Shown piece by piece: positions 7,438-15,467 of a DNA stretch of 40,881 bases (position 1 is the first letter of the stretch; every line of letters starts with the position of its first letter). Location of the stretch: positions 1-40,881 of the forward strand of contig CAZCWX010000567.1 of NCBI GenBank assembly GCA_964502465.1, read 5' to 3'. The notes beneath the pieces were generated by a model, which was given only the letters and a program-made list of their open reading frames with translations, was not told where the DNA came from and did not search any database. The stretch comes from CAZCWX01 sp964502465 (GTDB lineage Bacteria; Desulfobacterota; Binatia; Bin18). The translations under genes and the position numbers were made by a program.

Positions 7438-9195
7438 ATGACAACGACACAAGGCAACGAATCCACATATCGAGTTGTTGTGGAAAAAGACCTTGCCATG
7501 CGTACGCGGGACGGGGTTACGCTCTACACCGATGTGTATCGGCCAGACGCACCAGGTCGGTTTCCCGTTCTGGTTGTCCGTACCCCCTATGACAAAAGCC
7601 AGGATATGGCTCTCACGGAAAAGGATTATTTTCCGTCACGCGGTTATGTTGTGGTCGTCCAAGATACCCGTGGGCGCTTTCGCTCAGAAGGGGACTTTTA
7701 TCCGTTTATTCACGAAACCCAAGACGGCTACGACACGATTGAGTGGGCTGCCGCACTACCGGGGTCGAATGGCCATGTTGGCACCGTTGGTCAGTCGTAC
7801 CTCGGTTTAGTGCAATATTTTGCTGCACCGTCACGCCCGCCTCATTTGAAAGCCATGAGTCCAGTATCTGGCCCAGTGACATATTTCGAGAACTGTGTCT
7901 ACCGTCGAGGGGTGTTCGAGCTCGGCTGGATGCTGGCGTACTTCACCTTTATGGCCAGGAACACCTTGGAACGAAAAGGATTATACGAACAGCAACGTGC
8001 GATGTTCGATAGCTATCTTTCGCATCCAGATCTGCCGATTTCTCCTTGCAAGAAAGAGGTGTACCGTCATTTACCCCTCCGTGAGTGGGGAGAACGGCTC
8101 AAGGACGGTGCACCGTACTTTGCTGACTTCCTGCAACATGCGACTGATGGCCCATACTGGTGGGCAACTGATCTGCGGAGGCAGTTCAATAACATCAATG
8201 TCCCGATGCTCCATGTTGGCTCTTGGTACGACGCCTTTCAATACGACACACTCACCCTGTTTACCGGTCTGCGCGAGCAAGCTACGACCTCAGAGGCACG
8301 ACGCGGTCAGAAACTGCTCATGGGACCGTGGGGACACTTGCTGCCGTATGCTGTGCCAACTGCCCGTGGCACCGGCGATATCGACTTCGGACCTGAGGCC
8401 CTGATTGAACTGCACGCCATACAACTGCGCTGGTTCGATTTTTTCCTGAAAGGCAAGAACAATGGCGTGATCGATGAAGCGCCAATTCGCCTCTTTGTCA
8501 TGGGAGAGAATCGCTGGCGTGATGAGTACGAATGGCCGTTGGCGCGTACGCATTATACGAACGTTTACCTGCACAGCAGTGGCAAAGCGAACACGCTGCG
8601 TGGGAACGGTCGCTTGTCTTTTGTCACGCCAGGAGAAGAACCATCAGATCGCTACACCTATGACCCGCAAGATCCTGTCCCCACTCGAGGCGGCACGACA
8701 CTCGGCCTTGCACTGGGCGTGTTCGATCAAACCAAGATCGAAGAACGTGAAGACGTGTTGGTGTACACCAGTGACCTACTCACGGAAGACATAGAAGTCA
8801 CTGGACCAATCTCGCTCAAGCTGTTCGCCGCCTCTTCAGCACCAGATACCGATTTCACCGCGAAATTGGTTGATGTGCGTCCGGATGGTTATGCACAGAA
8901 TATCGTTGAAGGCGTAATTCGTGCCCGCTTCCGCGAAGCGCTCACCAATCCGACGCTCATCACACCGGAGCAGGTGTACGCATATACGATCGATCTGTGG
9001 GCCACGAGCCATGTCTTCAAGGCTGGACATCGCTTGCGGCTGGAGGTGTCATCTAGTAATTTTCCACGTTACGATCGCAATCCCAATACAGGACACGACT
9101 TCGGTGTGGATACAGAACTGCGCTCGGCACAACAGACCATCTTCCATGATAACCGTTATCCTTCGCACCTCATCCTGCCAGTGATTCCGAGGTGA
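7438..9195 (+). CDS. CocE/NonD family hydrolase (X-Pro dipeptidyl-peptidase S15 type)
   Basis: This 585-residue protein matches the CocE/NonD hydrolases. An alpha/beta-hydrolase N-terminal domain begins with a strand containing MRTRDGVTLYTDVYRP. The nucleophile elbow is GQSYLG (Ser120). A helical cap covers roughly residues 145-260, then GSWYDAFQYDT carries the likely catalytic Asp, and a C-terminal jelly-roll-like domain (about 360-585) ends with EVSSSNFPRYDRNPNTG. Relatives hydrolyse esters such as cocaine, acylated amino acids and some antibiotics; the natural substrate here is unknown. The ATG at 7438 follows a strong AAGGAGG. An upstream in-frame ATG at 7405 lacks this. The following epimerase, 70 bp away, may be in the same operon. 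Confidence 0.92.
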   Translation: MTTTQGNESTYRVVVEKDLAMRTRDGVTLYTDVYRPDAPGRFPVLVVRTPYDKSQDMALTEKDYFPSRGYVVVVQDTRGRFRSEGDFYPFIHETQDGYDTIEWAAALPGSNGHVGTVGQSYLGLVQYFAAPSRPPHLKAMSPVSGPVTYFENCVYRRGVFELGWMLAYFTFMARNTLERKGLYEQQRAMFDSYLSHPDLPISPCKKEVYRHLPLREWGERLKDGAPYFADFLQHATDGPYWWATDLRRQFNNINVPMLHVGSWYDAFQYDTLTLFTGLREQATTSEARRGQKLLMGPWGHLLPYAVPTARGTGDIDFGPEALIELHAIQLRWFDFFLKGKNNGVIDEAPIRLFVMGENRWRDEYEWPLARTHYTNVYLHSSGKANTLRGNGRLSFVTPGEEPSDRYTYDPQDPVPTRGGTTLGLALGVFDQTKIEEREDVLVYTSDLLTEDIEVTGPISLKLFAASSAPDTDFTAKLVDVRPDGYAQNIVEGVIRARFREALTNPTLITPEQVYAYTIDLWATSHVFKAGHRLRLEVSSSNFPRYDRNPNTGHDFGVDTELRSAQQTIFHDNRYPSHLILPVIPR

Positions 9196-9265
9196 ACCCT
9201 CATAGATAGACGGAGGAAACTGCGTCTCTCTGATTTCCCAAAAACTGAGTCACAAAAGGAGGCAT

Positions 9266-10369
9266 ATGAAAGCACTTGTTGTCGGCGGCACCGGACCAAC
9301 AGGACCATTCATTGTGAACGGGTTGTTACAACGCGGGTATGAGGTCACCATTTTTCATCGTGGCACGCATGAAATTCCTGAGATCCCACCAGAGGTGGAA
9401 CACATTCACGGTGATCCACATTTCCGCGAAACGATTGATGCCGCACTCGGTGGACGCACCTTTGATCTGGCCGTTGTCACGTATGGCCGCATCCGTTTTG
9501 TGGCTGAGGCGTTAGTAGGAAAAACGCCCCGCTTTATCGGCATCGGCGGGGTCGCCAGTTATCGAGGCTACATGGATCCCTATGCGGTTTTCCCAGTCGG
9601 TCTGAAGTGCCCTATTCCAGAAGACGCTCCAGTTGTGGACAGCGAGGAAGAACTGCGCTTTGCCTATCTCATTGCGCAGACCGAACAGGTTGTGCTGGAA
9701 ACTCACCCCACTGCTGCGTTCTTCCGTTACCCGTACGTCTACGGCCCGTATCAACTGGTTCCGCGCGAGTGGTGTGTGATCCGACGTATTCTCGATAAAC
9801 GACCGTATATGATTTTGCCGGACGGAGGCTTAACACTCAGCACGCACGGATATGCGGCTAATCTGGCTCATGCAGTGCTGCTTGCTGTTGATCAGCCAGA
9901 CGCATCAGCCGGGCAAATTTACAACTGCGGCGACGAGACCCAGCTGACCTTGCATCAGGTGGTGGAGGTGATCACCAAGGCGATGGGGTACGAATGGGAG
10001 ATCATCTGCATGCCCAATGAAGTCGCCTACCCTGCGCGGCCGATGGCTTTGCAAGCCACTGCCAATCATCGGGTGGTGGATCTGACCAAAATCAAAAACC
10101 AATTGGGATACAAAGACTTACTCCCACCTGAAGAAGCCTTGGCCAAAACGGTTCAGTGGTACCTGGAGCATCCTCCCGAACGGGGTGGTGAAATCGAAAA
10201 ACGGCTGCAAGATCCATTCAATTATGCCGCCGAAGATCAGCTCGTCGCCATTTTCAAAGACAGCCTGCAGCGCATGGCGGCGATTCCTTTTGAGGTTGCA
10301 ACCGACCGGCCGCACCCGTATGCCCATCCGAAAGCGCCAGGGCAGCAACGGGATCATCGGGATCGATAA
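9266..10369 (+). CDS. NAD-dependent epimerase/dehydratase family protein
   Basis: This 367-residue short-chain dehydrogenase/reductase of the extended type opens with the Rossmann dinucleotide motif GGTGPTG (residues 7-13). It then shows the acidic/basic switch after the second strand (FHRG) and a mid-protein YPYVYGP segment typical of isoflavone-reductase or UDP-sugar-epimerase-like members. A classical YxxxK is not obvious, so the catalytic base is uncertain. The C-terminal third follows epimerase patterns, with NCGDETQLTLHQVV and LGYKDLLPPEEAL. An AGGAGG Shine-Dalgarno precedes the ATG. Substrate cannot be inferred from sequence. It is co-oriented with the CocE-like hydrolase. Confidence 0.87.
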   Translation: MKALVVGGTGPTGPFIVNGLLQRGYEVTIFHRGTHEIPEIPPEVEHIHGDPHFRETIDAALGGRTFDLAVVTYGRIRFVAEALVGKTPRFIGIGGVASYRGYMDPYAVFPVGLKCPIPEDAPVVDSEEELRFAYLIAQTEQVVLETHPTAAFFRYPYVYGPYQLVPREWCVIRRILDKRPYMILPDGGLTLSTHGYAANLAHAVLLAVDQPDASAGQIYNCGDETQLTLHQVVEVITKAMGYEWEIICMPNEVAYPARPMALQATANHRVVDLTKIKNQLGYKDLLPPEEALAKTVQWYLEHPPERGGEIEKRLQDPFNYAAEDQLVAIFKDSLQRMAAIPFEVATDRPHPYAHPKAPGQQRDHRDR

Positions 10370-10824
10370 CGGCTTGGTAGAGAGTCCGGGGGTGAACTCC
10401 AAGCGCCAGGGCTTTGGAAGTCCTGAGAAGCCCCCCATGGCGGTGAAAGATATCCTCCGCCCTTCTGATGCTTTTCTGAATAACCATGATTGGATAATTT
10501 TGCCATCATTTATAAATTTGTGAAGACCTTTTTATCCATCATGGAAGGCTGTACATGAATGAAGCTCATAGCCAGAAGAAGGATTCCTGGTGCGGGGAGT
10601 GCTAGCGGGTACCGTTTTCCTCTCAAGCGCGGATTGTCAAACAAACAGCGCCAGACCCCGAGCCTACAAACCTAAAGATTATCAGAGGAATATATTAAAA
10701 GCGAAATAGTTCTTCTATAAGCTGAATTTTTATATAAAGACTACACCTTTCTAGGCACGGATGATTGCGCGACTAACTCACCAGGTTCGGATGGTGCAAG
10801 GAGCTACGGAAGGTCGGCCGAGAG
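10370..10824. other. AT-rich gene-free spacer at the edge of an accessory patch
   Basis: This 455-bp interval lies between the epimerase stop and the end of the minus-strand nuclease-like gene. The part from about 10480 to 10760 is notably AT-rich compared with flanking genes. I found no supported gene, tRNA or attachment-site repeat in it. The shift in composition fits the border of an acquired segment that extends to about 13.1 kb, but no defined insertion end is visible. Confidence 0.45.
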
Positions 10825-11229
10825 CTAGACGATGAGTGCCCTGATGGTTTCGCGAGCATGAACCGAAGTAATGTGAAAGTCGGGGCCGAGCTCCGTGGAG
10901 AGAAACGCGGTCTGTTCCGGCAAAAAGCCTTGAGTCCCGGTCACGAGAATGATTCGGGAATCTTTGGTCTGGGCACAATGTCGCCGGACGTGCGCGAGAA
11001 GATAGAAGGCCTCCTGGGCTTTGCGGGTACGGGAGTTGGGGAGGCTCTTCGCAGCAACACCGAAGTTCTTGCATTCAATTACCACGGGTGACCGACCGGA
11101 CACCGCGGGTAGCCAGAAGTCAGCAGTGAACCGGGAGCCAAAGTCCGTCGTCACAGCATGTCCTCGCCGATACGTTAGGCCCCACGTTTGGAGGAGTTGC
11201 TCGACTTGGTCCTCCAGATCCTTGACCAA
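10825..11229 (-). CDS. Restriction-endonuclease-like PD-(D/E)XK protein
   Basis: This 134-residue protein has the compact core of a PD-(D/E)XK nuclease: Asp37 in FTADFWLP, then IECKNF with Glu52 and Lys54, spaced as expected (D-x14-E-x-K). The preceding helix (LEDQVEQLLQTWGLTYRRG) resembles the N-terminal helix of Mrr-like and other nuclease domains. It is much shorter than most restriction enzymes and may be a single-domain nuclease. The start is uncertain: the only initiator in the open frame is a TTG at 11229 with no visible Shine-Dalgarno, so it may depend on coupling to the upstream gene 27 bp away. It belongs to a minus-strand group with a second nuclease-like gene and a membrane peptide. 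Confidence 0.6.
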   Translation of the reverse strand: MVKDLEDQVEQLLQTWGLTYRRGHAVTTDFGSRFTADFWLPAVSGRSPVVIECKNFGVAAKSLPNSRTRKAQEAFYLLAHVRRHCAQTKDSRIILVTGTQGFLPEQTAFLSTELGPDFHITSVHARETIRALIV

Positions 11230-11256
11230 TACGGTGAGAGTTCAACACAATTTCAT

Positions 11257-12042
11257 TCACACATGCTCTCTCTTAACCTCGAAGCATTGTATTCCTGCTT
11301 CCTCGCAGATTTTCCGCGAATGCGAAGGAACAAAAGGACAGGCAATTGCTATCCTTATCTTCTTTGGCTGAAGAAGGTTTTGTGAGGCAAACAACGACCG
11401 GTGTTTCAAGATCTGCCCAATAGCCTTATCAATCTCTTCTGGCTTTCCCTTCACCTCAACTAACAAATACGTCCCGTTCCCTCCTATGAACACCAGGTCA
11501 ACGTAGCCTACTTCTCCGAACTCACGCGACACGTGCACGTTGCTACCATGCAACTTCAAGCCTGGTTCCAGCACATCCGGATTCTTAACAATGTGATCGA
11601 CCAATTCCTTATGCTTCCCCCGCTCTCTACGTCTCACCACACCATGGACAGTCCATGCCTCACCCTTCACTACTCGTTCTAGAAACCCAAGTACGTCAAC
11701 AGGTGTCCTCTCGATTTCACAGGGAAAGACTTCTCGCAGTTCGTCGTTCTCGTACACGAACAGGAATTCCTGGGGCAGATACCAAAAGCCGTACCCATTG
11801 CTGCCAAAGACGCGGCGCAGTTTTACGTGATGCCGCAGGCTGAAGTCCTTAAGCCGCTCAAGTATCGCCTTCTTGGCTTCCTCAGTTGGGAATGCCTCTT
11901 GACGTTCCTGGATGGTAAATCTATCAATCCTGGAAGCATGCTCAAGGTCAGACAGGAGCAAGCAAATCTGTTCATGCCTGGCTTTGCCGTCAGCTGTGCT
12001 GGTTGCGTTCTTATCGTAGTAGTAGGCAATCTTGATAGTCAT
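11257..12042 (-). CDS. Protein with C-terminal NucS/DUF91-like nuclease domain
   Basis: This 261-residue protein has a C-terminal half (about 145-258) resembling the endonuclease NucS / DUF91 type of PD-(D/E)XK fold. Asp182 lies in GYVDLVF, followed by YLLVEVKGK with Glu196 and Lys198. AIGQILKH comes next, matching the Q-containing helix of this group, and then a strand with IRIAIACPF. The N-terminal about 140 residues are not recognised. NucS proteins cleave branched or mismatched DNA, but this protein differs in its N-terminal half, so only nuclease activity is proposed. The ATG at 12042 has a GGAGGT about 18 bp upstream. A small membrane-protein gene ends 30 bp upstream and a second nuclease-like gene begins 27 bp downstream. 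Confidence 0.65.
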   Translation of the reverse strand: MTIKIAYYYDKNATSTADGKARHEQICLLLSDLEHASRIDRFTIQERQEAFPTEEAKKAILERLKDFSLRHHVKLRRVFGSNGYGFWYLPQEFLFVYENDELREVFPCEIERTPVDVLGFLERVVKGEAWTVHGVVRRRERGKHKELVDHIVKNPDVLEPGLKLHGSNVHVSREFGEVGYVDLVFIGGNGTYLLVEVKGKPEEIDKAIGQILKHRSLFASQNLLQPKKIRIAIACPFVPSHSRKICEEAGIQCFEVKREHV

Positions 12043-12072
12043 CTCATTGCGAATGGAGCGGGACCTCCACGT

Positions 12073-12252
12073 CTACACCGTCTTTGTCCTCTTCAGGAGT
12101 TCAATCAACGCATCCAACGAGGTTCTTGTTGTCTCGAGAATGGCGTCTGTCTTTTCGTCTACCCTGGCGACCATTCTTGCCGTTGACCACGCAAGGTAGC
12201 CGTTGAGCGCGACAGCCAACGCCAGGAAGATAGTACCTAGTTCAGTCAGCAT
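12073..12252 (-). CDS. 59-residue single-span membrane protein
   Basis: Reading the minus strand from an ATG at 12252 gives a 59-residue ORF. It has an N-terminal hydrophobic segment (about residues 5-22, containing GTIFLALAVALNGYLAW) followed by a charged helical tail with V-A-R-V-D-E-K-T-D-A-I-L. The stop TAG is at 12073-12075. An AAGGA Shine-Dalgarno sits 7-8 bp before the ATG. The layout, one transmembrane helix plus a cytoplasmic coiled-coil-like helix, is protein-like and not a random frame. It lies 30 bp upstream of the NucS-like gene on the same strand, so co-expression is likely. Function unknown; it could anchor or restrain the nuclease. Confidence 0.6.
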   Translation of the reverse strand: MLTELGTIFLALAVALNGYLAWSTARMVARVDEKTDAILETTRTSLDALIELLKRTKTV

Positions 12253-12379
12253 ATTTTATCCTTTCTCACCATTTCACCGCGCTCCGGAAGCCCTCTGAAT
12301 TTTATCCCCTCAGTCGCTCATCTGCTACTGCTAGGATCTGCCGCCGCCGGCCGATGGCGTGCGTTCACGACGCCAGTTA

Positions 12380-12655
12380 TCATGCGGCCTCTCCCACCGG
12401 GCGCAATCTAATACGGTATGCTGCACGATGACCAACCCGTAAGAGCCAGATCTGCGCATCGGGTTTACGGGTAAGGAGGCGCTCAGTTGCCGTGTAGTCG
12501 TCCTCATCCATCTCATACGCGCCTGTTTCGATATCGATGGCAACAAATTTGCCCTCGTCTTCTGCCTTGACATGAGGGCGGATGTCGCGGTCGTAGATTT
12601 CCTGCCCGCGTCGAGCGAATTCCTCTTTGCTGTAACGAGGCTGTATCGCTGGCAT
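12380..12655 (-). CDS. Small conserved protein of unknown function
   Basis: This 91-residue protein starts at the ATG at 12655, preceded by a good AGGAGG. Its core, FVAIDIETGAYEMDEDDYTATERLL followed by WLLRVGHRAAYRI, resembles a small protein family that I recall from cyanobacteria and other environmental bacteria, with no assigned function. Its size and acidic centre would suit an antitoxin or partner protein, but no partner gene is obvious: the neighbours on this strand are an HsdR remnant upstream and a membrane peptide downstream. The longer in-frame start at 12715 has no Shine-Dalgarno. Confidence 0.65.
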   Translation of the reverse strand: MPAIQPRYSKEEFARRGQEIYDRDIRPHVKAEDEGKFVAIDIETGAYEMDEDDYTATERLLTRKPDAQIWLLRVGHRAAYRIRLRPVGEAA

Positions 12656-12773
12656 TGTTTTCCTCCTGTCTGTGTTGATCCGTCGCCCCTGTCCTGGATA
12701 CCTGTGCAACAACACTTATCGCAAGCCAACCGTTCAAGCGCTTCGCAGTGCCTTTTGGGATCCTAGTGACGTC

Positions 12774-12836
12774 GCATCACCCTCACCCTGGCCCTCTCCC
12801 ATCAAGGGAGAGGGAATTTTGTTAGGTGCTCCTAAC
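12774..12836. repeat. Repeat with two hairpins (CCCTCTCCC and GTTAGG types)
   Basis: A perfect 9-bp inverted repeat CCCTCTCCC (12792-12800) / GGGAGAGGG (12806-12814) is preceded by CCTCACCCTGGC and followed by AATTTT. A second perfect 6-bp one, GTTAGG (12821-12826) / CCTAAC (12831-12836), follows. The first matches a C/T-rich palindromic repeat that I recall from many bacterial intergenic regions. It lies between the HsdR remnant and the 91-residue gene and may mark the deletion that truncated hsdR. Confidence 0.6.
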
Positions 12837-12877
12837 AGCTGACTGGTAGTTTTGCACGTCCGCGTCACCATTATTTT

Positions 12878-13120
12878 CTAGCAGGGAGATATCTGTGGAC
12901 CCAAGCTCAGCTTCTTGGCCTCGCCAATGCCGAGGATCTGACCGCCAACGCACAGCGCATAATCGGCCAGCCCGTTTTCTGTGGGGTACTCTTTAATAGC
13001 GCATCCATCATAGGCGGCCAGAGACTTCTTCGGATCGAAGCGGACCACCTTCCAGCCTGCCCAGCGTAGCTCTGGGTCAATCCTGTTCGTGCGTGTCTTC
13101 CTTTCGCTTTCGTCGGACAT
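12878..13120 (-). pseudogene. hsdR: Remnant of type I restriction enzyme R subunit (HsdR N-terminus)
   Basis: The 80-residue frame begins like the N-terminus of HsdR: MSDESERKTRTNRIDPELRWAG, then EYPTENGLADYALCV and a nuclease motif G-E-A-K-K. The intact family has the catalytic Asp in GxADYxL and E-A-K, and both are retained here, but the subunit normally runs to 800-1000 residues with helicase domains. Here homology stops at LGPQ and the frame ends four residues later, next to a repeat. No hsdM or hsdS is present in the window. I read this as a 3'-deleted relic of a type I restriction system. Confidence 0.75.
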
Positions 13121-13190
13121 AGGAGGCTGATTTTACACGAATAGTCACCTGAGTCACCACTGAGCCACAGATGGCAACCGCACAAATTGA

Positions 13191-13203
13191 TGGTATCATA
13201 CCA
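13191..13203. promoter_or_regulatory. TGGTATCATACCA palindrome upstream of the toxin-antitoxin pair
   Basis: A perfect palindrome with 6-bp arms and a single central base lies 69 bp before the antitoxin-like start at 13272. VapBC operons are autoregulated at short palindromes near the promoter, so this is a reasonable operator candidate. The assignment rests on position and symmetry only. Confidence 0.4.
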
Positions 13204-13271
13204 GGGCTTGCTGATATGGCTATATGTAAGAAAACAGAGGCTATCCTTATTTTGCGCAAAGGTGTACCCGA

Positions 13272-13535
13272 ATGGAGAAGATAAACGTCGAGGAGATTTA
13301 CACGCAGCACATCAAGTCGCTGCCTGTCGAAGAACGCCTGCGCCTGATTGAAATGACTGTGCACGATCTGAGAACACAGCCCGCCGAAGGGGAACAGCCG
13401 GAGCGTTACGATTGGATGTCTGTTCGAGGTATTGCACCAACCCTGCTAGGCGGCGAGGACGCTCAGGAGTGGGTATCGCGTACACGGCGCGAGGCAGATG
13501 AAAACCGAGAAAAGCAGTGGCGACACAAACCCTAA
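13272..13535 (+). CDS. Putative antitoxin of a PIN-domain toxin-antitoxin pair
   Basis: This 87-residue protein has an N-terminal helical segment with INVEEIYTQHIKSLPVEERLRLIEMTVHDL and a polar C-terminus ending EWVSRTRREADENREKQWRHKP. The first part resembles the short DNA-binding or dimerisation region found in antitoxin-like proteins paired with PIN toxins. The ATG at 13272 follows AAAGGT at suitable spacing. Its last 19 bp overlap the start of the PIN-domain gene, the usual coupled arrangement of a vapBC-type pair. The antitoxin role is inferred mainly from this overlap. Confidence 0.7.
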   Translation: MEKINVEEIYTQHIKSLPVEERLRLIEMTVHDLRTQPAEGEQPERYDWMSVRGIAPTLLGGEDAQEWVSRTRREADENREKQWRHKP

Positions 13536-13981
13536 ATATCACCGATACCCTCAAAGGGGTCCATCGATTATTCCTAGATACAGCTCCGGTCATTTATCAT
13601 GTAGAAGGTGTTGCAGCCTATCAGCCATTGACTGACAGAATCTTTCAAGAAATTTGGCATGGGACATTTGAAGCGATTACTTCATCAGTGACCCTTGCTG
13701 AATGTTTGGTGCATCTATCCCGGCACGGTGATATGCAACTCGTGCAGCAATTCCGTAATGTCGTTATGGCAGGCCTCCATACACGTTATGTTGGCGTAGA
13801 CGCGGTTGCCGAAAGTGCCGCCGAGTTTCGGGCACGCTATAATTTGTCCCTCACTGACGCCTTTCAGATTGCCGCTGCTTTTGCTGCGGGCTACGAAACG
13901 TTCCTTACTAATGACACTACGCTCAAGCGAGTAACGGAATTACGTGTGTTGGTATTAGACGAATTGCAAATAAGCTCATAA
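13517..13981 (+). CDS. vapC: PIN-domain protein, VapC-type toxin ribonuclease
   Basis: This 154-residue protein has the four acidic residues of a PIN domain: Asp21 in RLFLDTAPVIY, Glu62 in TLAECLVHL, Asp114 in LSLTDAFQIAAA and Asp133 in FLTNDTTLKRV. VapC toxins are Mg-dependent ribonucleases that cut tRNA or rRNA and are neutralised by the upstream antitoxin. The start is a GTG at 13517 inside the antitoxin gene, consistent with translational coupling. The gene ends 8 bp before the glutamine amidotransferase. All catalytic residues are present, so the toxin should be active. Confidence 0.88.
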   Translation: MATQTLNITDTLKGVHRLFLDTAPVIYHVEGVAAYQPLTDRIFQEIWHGTFEAITSSVTLAECLVHLSRHGDMQLVQQFRNVVMAGLHTRYVGVDAVAESAAEFRARYNLSLTDAFQIAAAFAAGYETFLTNDTTLKRVTELRVLVLDELQISS

Positions 13982-13989
13982 TCTTTTCC

Positions 13990-14739
13990 ATGAAACCTAT
14001 GAACAAAATTCTTATCCTCAAAACCGGTGAACTCCCCCGGCGAGTCATTGAAAACCTTGGTCCTTACGAGCGGGCATTTTTGAACTTGCTCGGTGATGAG
14101 CGGTTTGTCGTTGTTGATGCTCGCAAGGAGCCCCTGCCTGATCCCGACTGGGCAGGGGTGATTGTGACAGGCTCACCTGCGTCAACCTACGATGGCGACG
14201 AGTGGATCGCTCGGAGCGAGGATTTTCTCAGAAGGGCGGCAGATCATTCTGTGCCGCTTTATGGGGTCTGCTTCGGCCACCAGCTCCTGGCACAAACCTT
14301 TGGTGGTACAGTCGAGAAGTGCCGTCATGGCTGGGAACTCGGGACTGTGCCACTCACGCTGACGGAAGAGGGAAAAACCGATTCCCTCTTTTCTGACCTG
14401 CCCGAGTCTTTTACTGCTCAGATGAGTCATGGTGATGTTGTCACTGCATTACCGTCAGGTGCCGTTGCTCTAGCACAAAACACCCATTGGGCTTATCAAG
14501 CGTTTAAATTGGGCGATTACATCTGGGGAACACAATTTCACCCTGAGTTCACACCAATGATTATGGAGAACCTCATCCATGCCTTGACGGCGGTTCTCCC
14601 GCCAGAGGTTTTTCCCCGTTGGCAGCCTGATACGCAACCACTGCGCGACTGGGTGCTTGCCTCCGTGCAAGACACCCCAGCGGCACAACGGTGCTTAGAA
14701 AATTTTGTCACGATTGTCGAAAGCCGCTCACGGTCGTAA
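13990..14739 (+). CDS. Class I glutamine amidotransferase
   Basis: This 249-residue protein shows the class I GATase triad: the nucleophile Cys94 in GVCFGHQ, and His184 and Glu186 in FHPEF. The region after it is an added C-terminal tail. Stand-alone members of this group include GMP-synthase-like proteins and gamma-glutamyl-transfer or -hydrolysis enzymes; the substrate is not determinable. There is no clear Shine-Dalgarno before the ATG at 13990 (an alternative ATG is at 13999). Its last 12 bp overlap the 3' end of the convergent murU. Confidence 0.85.
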   Translation: MKPMNKILILKTGELPRRVIENLGPYERAFLNLLGDERFVVVDARKEPLPDPDWAGVIVTGSPASTYDGDEWIARSEDFLRRAADHSVPLYGVCFGHQLLAQTFGGTVEKCRHGWELGTVPLTLTEEGKTDSLFSDLPESFTAQMSHGDVVTALPSGAVALAQNTHWAYQAFKLGDYIWGTQFHPEFTPMIMENLIHALTAVLPPEVFPRWQPDTQPLRDWVLASVQDTPAAQRCLENFVTIVESRSRS

Positions 14740-15465
14740 ATAGGACAAGCGCAGCTGTCCAGCAATGATTGCCTGCGTCGCCCGCGCCATCCCTGCTGCG
14801 TCATCAATGACCATCCACGGCCCCGTATGGACAAATCCCCAGAGAGGTTCACCAACCTGAAGCATCTGGGGATATGTCTCACGTGTGGTGCCAAACGCCC
14901 TATTTGCAGGCATGAAATCGAAAATGCGCGGCTCGAGTATTTGCAGTCCAGTAAACATGAATGGCGAAAGAGCCGCATTTACCTCAGGCGGCTGACCTAA
15001 AAAGCGTCGAATGCGCCCGCTGCGATCGGTTTCAATAATGCCGTAGCGATTGGCTGCTAGATCGGCCCTCAGCACCAGTGTCGCGAGAGCATGGGTGCGG
15101 CGATGAGTATCCAATAAGACGTTCAGATCAAGGTCAATAATTGTATCACAGTTGAGGACGAGAAATGTTTCGCCATCGAGAAATGGCTGAGCTTTTTTAA
15201 TGCCACCGCCGGTATCGAAAATAGGATCCTCTGGCGAATAGGTAATACGGAGGCCGTAGACACTCCCATCGCCTAACGCTTCACGGATCTTTCCTCCCAG
15301 GTGGTGAAGGTTGATCACTACTTCCTCAATGCCTTGAGCGTGAAGCCATAACAGCCCATATTCAATGAGTGGTCGACTAGCCACGGGAACGAGCGCCTTT
15401 GGTACTGTGTTCGTCAACGGCCGCAACCGCGTCCCGAAGCCCGCAGCGAGAATCATCGCGCGCAT
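14728..15465 (-). CDS. murU: MurU-type N-acetylmuramate-1-phosphate uridylyltransferase
   Basis: This 245-residue nucleotidyltransferase has the signature AAGFGTRLRPLT..PKALVPV at the N-terminus, the metal-binding N-C-D near residue 104, and the GGGIKKA loop. Together with the preceding kinase it matches the AmgK-MurU salvage route. MurNAc recovered from the cell wall is phosphorylated by AmgK and then converted to UDP-MurNAc by MurU, bypassing de novo synthesis and giving fosfomycin tolerance where studied. The gene begins 2 bp after the amgK stop. An ADP-glucose- or mannose-1-phosphate-type activity is the alternative if the kinase partner were absent. Confidence 0.85.
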   Translation of the reverse strand: MRAMILAAGFGTRLRPLTNTVPKALVPVASRPLIEYGLLWLHAQGIEEVVINLHHLGGKIREALGDGSVYGLRITYSPEDPIFDTGGGIKKAQPFLDGETFLVLNCDTIIDLDLNVLLDTHRRTHALATLVLRADLAANRYGIIETDRSGRIRRFLGQPPEVNAALSPFMFTGLQILEPRIFDFMPANRAFGTTRETYPQMLQVGEPLWGFVHTGPWMVIDDAAGMARATQAIIAGQLRLSYLRP

Positions 15466-15467
15466 GT

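Noticed and set aside
10555..10605. 16-codon frame with a CGEC ending in the AT-rich spacer
   Set aside because: A weak GGAAGG precedes it, but it is too short and isolated, with no coupling to a gene.
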